From Neelides folsomi (lineage: Eukaryota > Arthropoda > Collembola > Neelipleona > Neelidae), in contig JAQGBZ010000011.1 in the NCBI GenBank assembly GCA_034687125.1, forward strand, positions 455,983-519,982: DNA of 64,000 nucleotides, given 5' to 3'. How positions within the stretch are numbered: the stretch's first letter is position 1; each line of letters starts with the position of its first letter. Below, in pieces: positions 49,201 through 64,000 of this stretch. The translations under genes and the position numbers were made by a program. Below the pieces are notes generated by a model. It saw only the letters and a list, made by a program, of their open reading frames with translations, ran no database searches and had not been told where the DNA came from.

Positions 49201-50862
49201 ATTGACTGGTCATAATATTATTCCTTTATTATCCCAATCACCGTTATTAAATATTATTAAATTGACTTCATATCGTTTCTTTTGTATTCTAAAATGACCC
49301 TTCAATTCTTAGTTTTGTCTGCACAAGATAGAACCATTCAATTTTCATGCAAATAGGATACGAAAATATGAAATCTTCCTCGTCAGCTTAAATTCTATTA
49401 AATTCTATTCCCTTGTGTAAATAAATTGATGAGACTTGATCTTCCTCGTTGGTTTCAATATCCAAGATTAGAATATGAACAAAGTAAAGGGAGCAAATTA
49501 TAAGGTTTAATTAGTCTTTGAGCAATGGCTTCTTTGTTAATTAGAAGGGTGAATAAAGAGAATTGCTCAATTAAATGCTGATCTTCCCTTCGCCTCTTTA
49601 TCAATTCTACTCTTTTGAATATATTTGTATTTATTAGAGATATTCTATAATTGGGGATGGATGAGGTTTAAGAGGATTGAAATAGGGCATCAGAGGAACA
49701 TAATGTATCTCTATAGATGAGTCTATAAAGGTGGTTGAGCCGTGGAGCATAGAAGGATGAGCATAAAATAAGGGAGGGCTAATAAAGACTACAAACGATG
49801 AGATTCACATTACTAAGCGAGATCTCTCTCGCTCTGTAGCCAAGATCAAAGGGGTTCCCTGTATGATCAAATTGGACAAAATTGCAAAAACTTCCTTCCA
49901 ATATAACCACATTTGACGGTTGGCTTCCTACAGCTCAGATCAAAGATTTTTCTTTCTTTCCTCCTAATTTGGAGTTTCAAGGGACTCAGGTGGAGTTTTT
50001 CTTGTGAAAAATCTAAATATCTATCATTTTTACCATTAAAATTAATTCATTAAAGCCATCTTCAAAGATCCATTCTTCGCATCAATGATCAAAATGTTTC
50101 ATTATTCCTAATATGACGCATATTACGCATTTTATTCCTGAAATTGGGGATGCTTTGAATTCTTTCAAGATAACCTTCATGTTGAAGTCTTTAATTAAGG
50201 ATCGATAGGCTTTAATTTATACTTATTGTCTCACATTGTAATTTCTTAACAATTAGGTAATTAAAAATTAAATTCATCATTATTAGATTTCGGTCAAATG
50301 ATTTCGTTCATTTTGTCATTGTTCTATATTGTTTTGAATTATAAATAATTTTTTTGAATTATTTGTTTCTACACACAATATATGGAAGTAGAACTGATTC
50401 AATTATCGAAATATCAAACTCATCTCAAATTAAAAATTCTAAAGAAGGCAAAATGATTTTAATCAAAGTCAAAAAGGATAATCTGTTCTTTGTAATCACA
50501 ATCACGTAATTGCCTAATCAAATGTTTGCCTTGAGCGAAACGAAGACTTGATCGAATATTAATTTATGATATCCCTTTATTTTTAGGTGTGGTTTAAAAA
50601 TCGCAGAGCCAAGTGGAGAAAACAAAAGAGAGAGGAACAAGAAAGAAGCCGAAGGTTATTAGAAGAATCTGAGGAATTAAAGACGGCTAATTTTGAAGAT
50701 TCATCAGCCCAATCTATTCACAATCACTCAAAGGGGCAGAGTTCTCACCTCGGCGTTCATTTGAGCGAGGCTTCAATGAGCCCTCCTGGAATTGACCCGG
50801 GTTACAACGTGTCATTCAAAAGAAGGCCAAGTTCGGATTTTTCTGACGACCTCAGTGATTGA
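46289..50862 (+). CDS. Gsc: Homeobox protein Goosecoid
   Basis: Five exons, 46289-46640, 46940-47084, 48017-48094, 48191-48236 and 50587-50862, give 298 aa. Goosecoid is a nuclear paired-type homeodomain repressor used in foregut, head and neural patterning. The homeodomain lies at residues about 162-221 ([54 protein letters not shown]). It has W48, F49, K50 and N51; K50 predicts binding to TAATCC-type sites. An eh1 Groucho-binding motif, FTIESIL, is at residues 46-52. The start is placed at 46289 (good context AAAATGG). An in-frame ATG at 46214 would add 25 residues. The C-terminal exon after the homeodomain ends SDFSDDLSD and is longer than in vertebrates. The homeodomain is split by two introns; intron 4 is 2350 nt and may hold enhancers. 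A poly(A) signal lies at 51222-51227. Confidence 0.96.
47085..48016 (+). other. Goosecoid intron 2
   Basis: 932 nt between the KRKRRHR exon and the next homeodomain exon. The first 400 nt are less AT-rich and could be regulatory. No ORF of note. Confidence 0.5.
48237..50586 (+). other. Goosecoid intron 4 (2350 nt) inside the homeodomain
   Basis: The donor follows ERVE and the acceptor precedes VWFKNRR. The segment at about 48.3-49.25 kb has markedly more G+C than typical introns here, and so does 49.65-50.0 kb. No coding sequence is recognised. Candidate enhancer DNA. Confidence 0.5.
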
Positions 50863-51221
50863 GAAAATAAGTGTATGAATGTAATACATGATTTGAAGAA
50901 TCGGGTCACTCAATAATTAATTGAGATTTATCTTGAATGGATAAGTGGACGCTCGATTATTATCATTTAATGAAAGCCAAAGCACAATCGTTTCCTCGCA
51001 CCCCCTTAAATGATGAATAGTCAATTTAATTTTTTGCCCATCAGCCACCTCAATTATGTTTGCTCTCTGGAGTATTTATTTGTCTTGCGAACTTATACTT
51101 TTAGTATAAGAAAGACCCTATAAACTTCACATAGTTTAAACGATTAACTTAATTTCTATGTTACTTGTGATTTGTAAAATGTGTAGTGTATTACGATTAA
51201 TTGTGTTTTGTTATTATGTTA

Positions 51222-51227
51222 AATAAA
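51222..51227 (+). terminator. Goosecoid poly(A) signal
   Basis: AATAAA, 360 nt after the goosecoid stop, overlapping a second AATAAA a few bases on. Confidence 0.5.
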
Positions 51228-62236
<11,009 letters not shown>

Positions 62237-62770
62237 AAGCCACGAACATATACTCCTAATGATATACATACCTTAACTATTTACCTACCATTATTGTCAT
62301 TGATGATACAACATGATATAACAATAACATAGTAAAGTTATAAGAAATTAGCAACATGAACATATTACTATATATGAAACATACTTACCTACCCTACATC
62401 CATTTACATATTTTATTTAAACTTTAAATATTATTATTATTATTTAAGTCTATTTATTATATAATCTGCTCGCAAAATACTTAAAGAGTGTTAAAAATAT
62501 ACCAATTATATGAACATTCCTTTTTTACATTGCAATCAGTTGACTTGATTTCGTATTTTGTAGCTTCGTTGAATCGTACCTCTTATCTTCTGTGCATATA
62601 TTAAATATCAATTGTATCACTTTATAAACGCAAGTTCACAAAGATGAATCAATAATAACCATTATTATATTATTAAAATATCATGAATAAAATATGTGAT
62701 TCGATCAAATGAAAATATTTATTATTAATTATTTTAGTAGCATTATACACCATACTTCAGCAAATTAAAT
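62237..62770. other. Convergent 3' region between the kinase and CHTF18 with opposed poly(A) signals
   Basis: Stop codons face each other across 534 nt. AATAAA lies at 62686-62691 on the plus strand and at 62718-62723 on the minus strand. An ATT microsatellite is near 62426-62445. No gene is present. Confidence 0.5.
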
Positions 62771-63880
62771 TTAAATGAAGTCTTTTAACTTGAGATTATG
62801 ACGCACGGCATTGCTGTATCCTTCTTTAAAACGGAAATAAATCTCAGAGGCCTCCTCTATAAAATATAATTTATACAAAACTTGAAATCATGTTTATATA
62901 ATATTGTTTAATTATAATTATGGATCGCTAAATAACCCAACTTACTATTCTTAGCGTCGTTTATCGATTTCATTTTTATTGGATCCTTTATAATCGTTCT
63001 TCCAAAAAAGTCTTTCGGAGCAATTTGTTCTTCCTATAAAATTATTCCAATTTCAAAAAATTATATTTTCAAATGAAATGTTAAATAATTTTAGATGAAA
63101 TATTTAATATTTATTAAAATAACTATTAAAAAATTATTAAATCTTGCCTTAATTACGATCTTCTTTTCAGCTTGCGATGTTTTTGCCCACTCGTTGACAT
63201 TTTTTGTTTGTCCTTTGATTTTCTTAAGAACAATTTCATCTCCAACCCCTTCATTCCTTCGAATTTTCTCTTGTTCAATTTCCCTTGAAATAACTTGCTT
63301 CACTGAATAAGCAAATTGTTTTGCTTTTAAGGCGTCTTGCAAGGTAAAATTAACTATTTCTTCAAAATTTCTTTATAAAAAATATAAAAAATTAAACTTA
63401 TGTTTTTATTATACAAGTATATTATTAAATTCCCATACATGACTATTTGGGTATTTGCATTTTGACCATTTTCATAATATTAAACTTACGGTTCTAAAAT
63501 AAAATTATATGCTCCATCATCAGTCTTTTGTTGAGTGTAACAGAGATTGTACGCAATCATGATTTCAATGATTGATTTCATTGTTTCTCGTTCTCTTATA
63601 CTCCAAAGTTGAGAAGCGACCTGAATTAATAATTACAAATCAGTAAATTAGTTAATTAACACCTTTTCATACTAATATCGCTTTCATATTTTAGACAGCC
63701 AATTATAATTCAATAATTAATATTTACCGGTCGAATAGTTTGGGGTTGAATAATCGAGATTAACAACGGTAGAACATCTAATACAAGTCCAACAGGGGTT
63801 ATAAAACGACCAACACTTGGAATCAACTCAACCATTTGTGTCTTCAAAATATTTTGATATCGGGTTGACTTCGATATAAT
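62771..63880 (-). CDS. CHTF18: Chromosome transmission fidelity protein 18 homolog, C-terminal part (partial, runs off right edge)
   Basis: Five minus-strand exons are visible, 63728-63880, 63490-63620, 63157-63370, 62946-63033 and 62771-62856, encoding the last 223 residues. The AAA+ clamp-loader domain lies upstream, outside the window. CHTF18 is the large subunit of the alternative RFC complex that loads or unloads PCNA and supports sister-chromatid cohesion. Recognisable parts are the helical C-terminal region (LPLLISIIQPQTIRP, then QLWSIRERETMKSII, LEPNFEEIV, VKQVISREIEQEKIRR, QIAPKDFFGR) and the terminal motif EIYFRFKEGYSNAVRH. This last element is known to bind the DCC1-CTF8 subunits. 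The acceptor used for the middle exon (ATAAAG/AAATTTTG at 63370) is the only one that gives the family sequence without a stop. The intron entering from the right holds a tandem repeat. Confidence 0.93.
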
Positions 63881-63886
63881 CTATTG

Positions 63887-64000
63887 TAAATTGTAAATAT
63901 AATTAAAAGTAATATGGGTATGAGTAAATTGTAAATATAATTAAAAGTAATATGGGTATGAGTAAATTGTAAATATAATTAAAAGTAATATGGGTATGAG
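63887..64000. repeat. Tandem repeat, three exact 38-bp units at the window edge
   Basis: Units occupy 63887-63924, 63925-63962 and 63963-64000 and are identical as read. Each begins TAAATTGTAAATATAATT and ends GGGTATGAG. It lies in an intron of CHTF18 and reaches the last base, so the true copy number is unknown. Confidence 0.9.

Overview
The window is a eukaryotic, AT-rich, intron-dense chromosomal segment from an arthropod. A secreted chitin-binding cuticle-type protein (CPAP1-like), an arthropod-style Goosecoid homeodomain, short introns (often 58-150 nt) and many small exons support this. My best guess is a crustacean such as a sea-louse-like copepod, but that is an impression of composition and not proven by the sequence. 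All gene models below were assembled by hand from splice sites, reading phase and recognisable protein families; exon phases close in every model.

Layout. 1-3.8 kb: a minus-strand single-domain chitin-binding protein gene with a TATA-type promoter. 3.8-15.7 kb: a gene-poor AT-rich stretch with striking inverted repeats. 15.7-41.7 kb: a dense block of housekeeping and ciliary genes: NDUFA8 (+), RSPH1 (+, with an antisense initiator tRNA-Met gene in intron 1), DNAAF10/WDR92 (-), RRP36 (+), PCNX4 (-), DRC5/TCTE1 (+), PIGH (+), a CFAP44-like coiled-coil gene (+) and SLC33A1 (+). 41.7-59.9 kb: a gene-poor region around goosecoid (+) containing blocks of visibly higher GC that look like regulatory DNA. 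59.9-64 kb: a Numb-associated (AAK1/BIKE type) kinase (+) and the 3' end of CHTF18 (-), which runs off the right edge.

How the genes fit together. Four of the genes between 16.9 and 38.9 kb act in the motile axoneme: RSPH1 (radial spoke head), DNAAF10 (dynein pre-assembly), DRC5 (nexin-dynein regulatory complex) and CFAP44 (dynein tether). The others are unrelated housekeeping genes: complex I assembly, rRNA processing, GPI-anchor synthesis, acetyl-CoA import into the ER, replication-clamp loading and endocytosis. Genes are packed head-to-head (DNAAF10/RRP36, PCNX4/DRC5) and tail-to-tail (RSPH1/DNAAF10, RRP36/PCNX4, kinase/CHTF18). The tail-to-tail pairs have their opposing poly(A) signals only a few to about 30 nt apart.

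Most unusual items: the axonemal cluster, a CFAP44 gene without its WD-repeat half, two GC-AG introns (one open in frame), a perfect 31-bp inverted repeat with a 4-nt loop, a small TA-flanked MITE, an initiator tRNA inside an intron, and the paired poly(A) signals. I did not find an obviously new multi-gene system.
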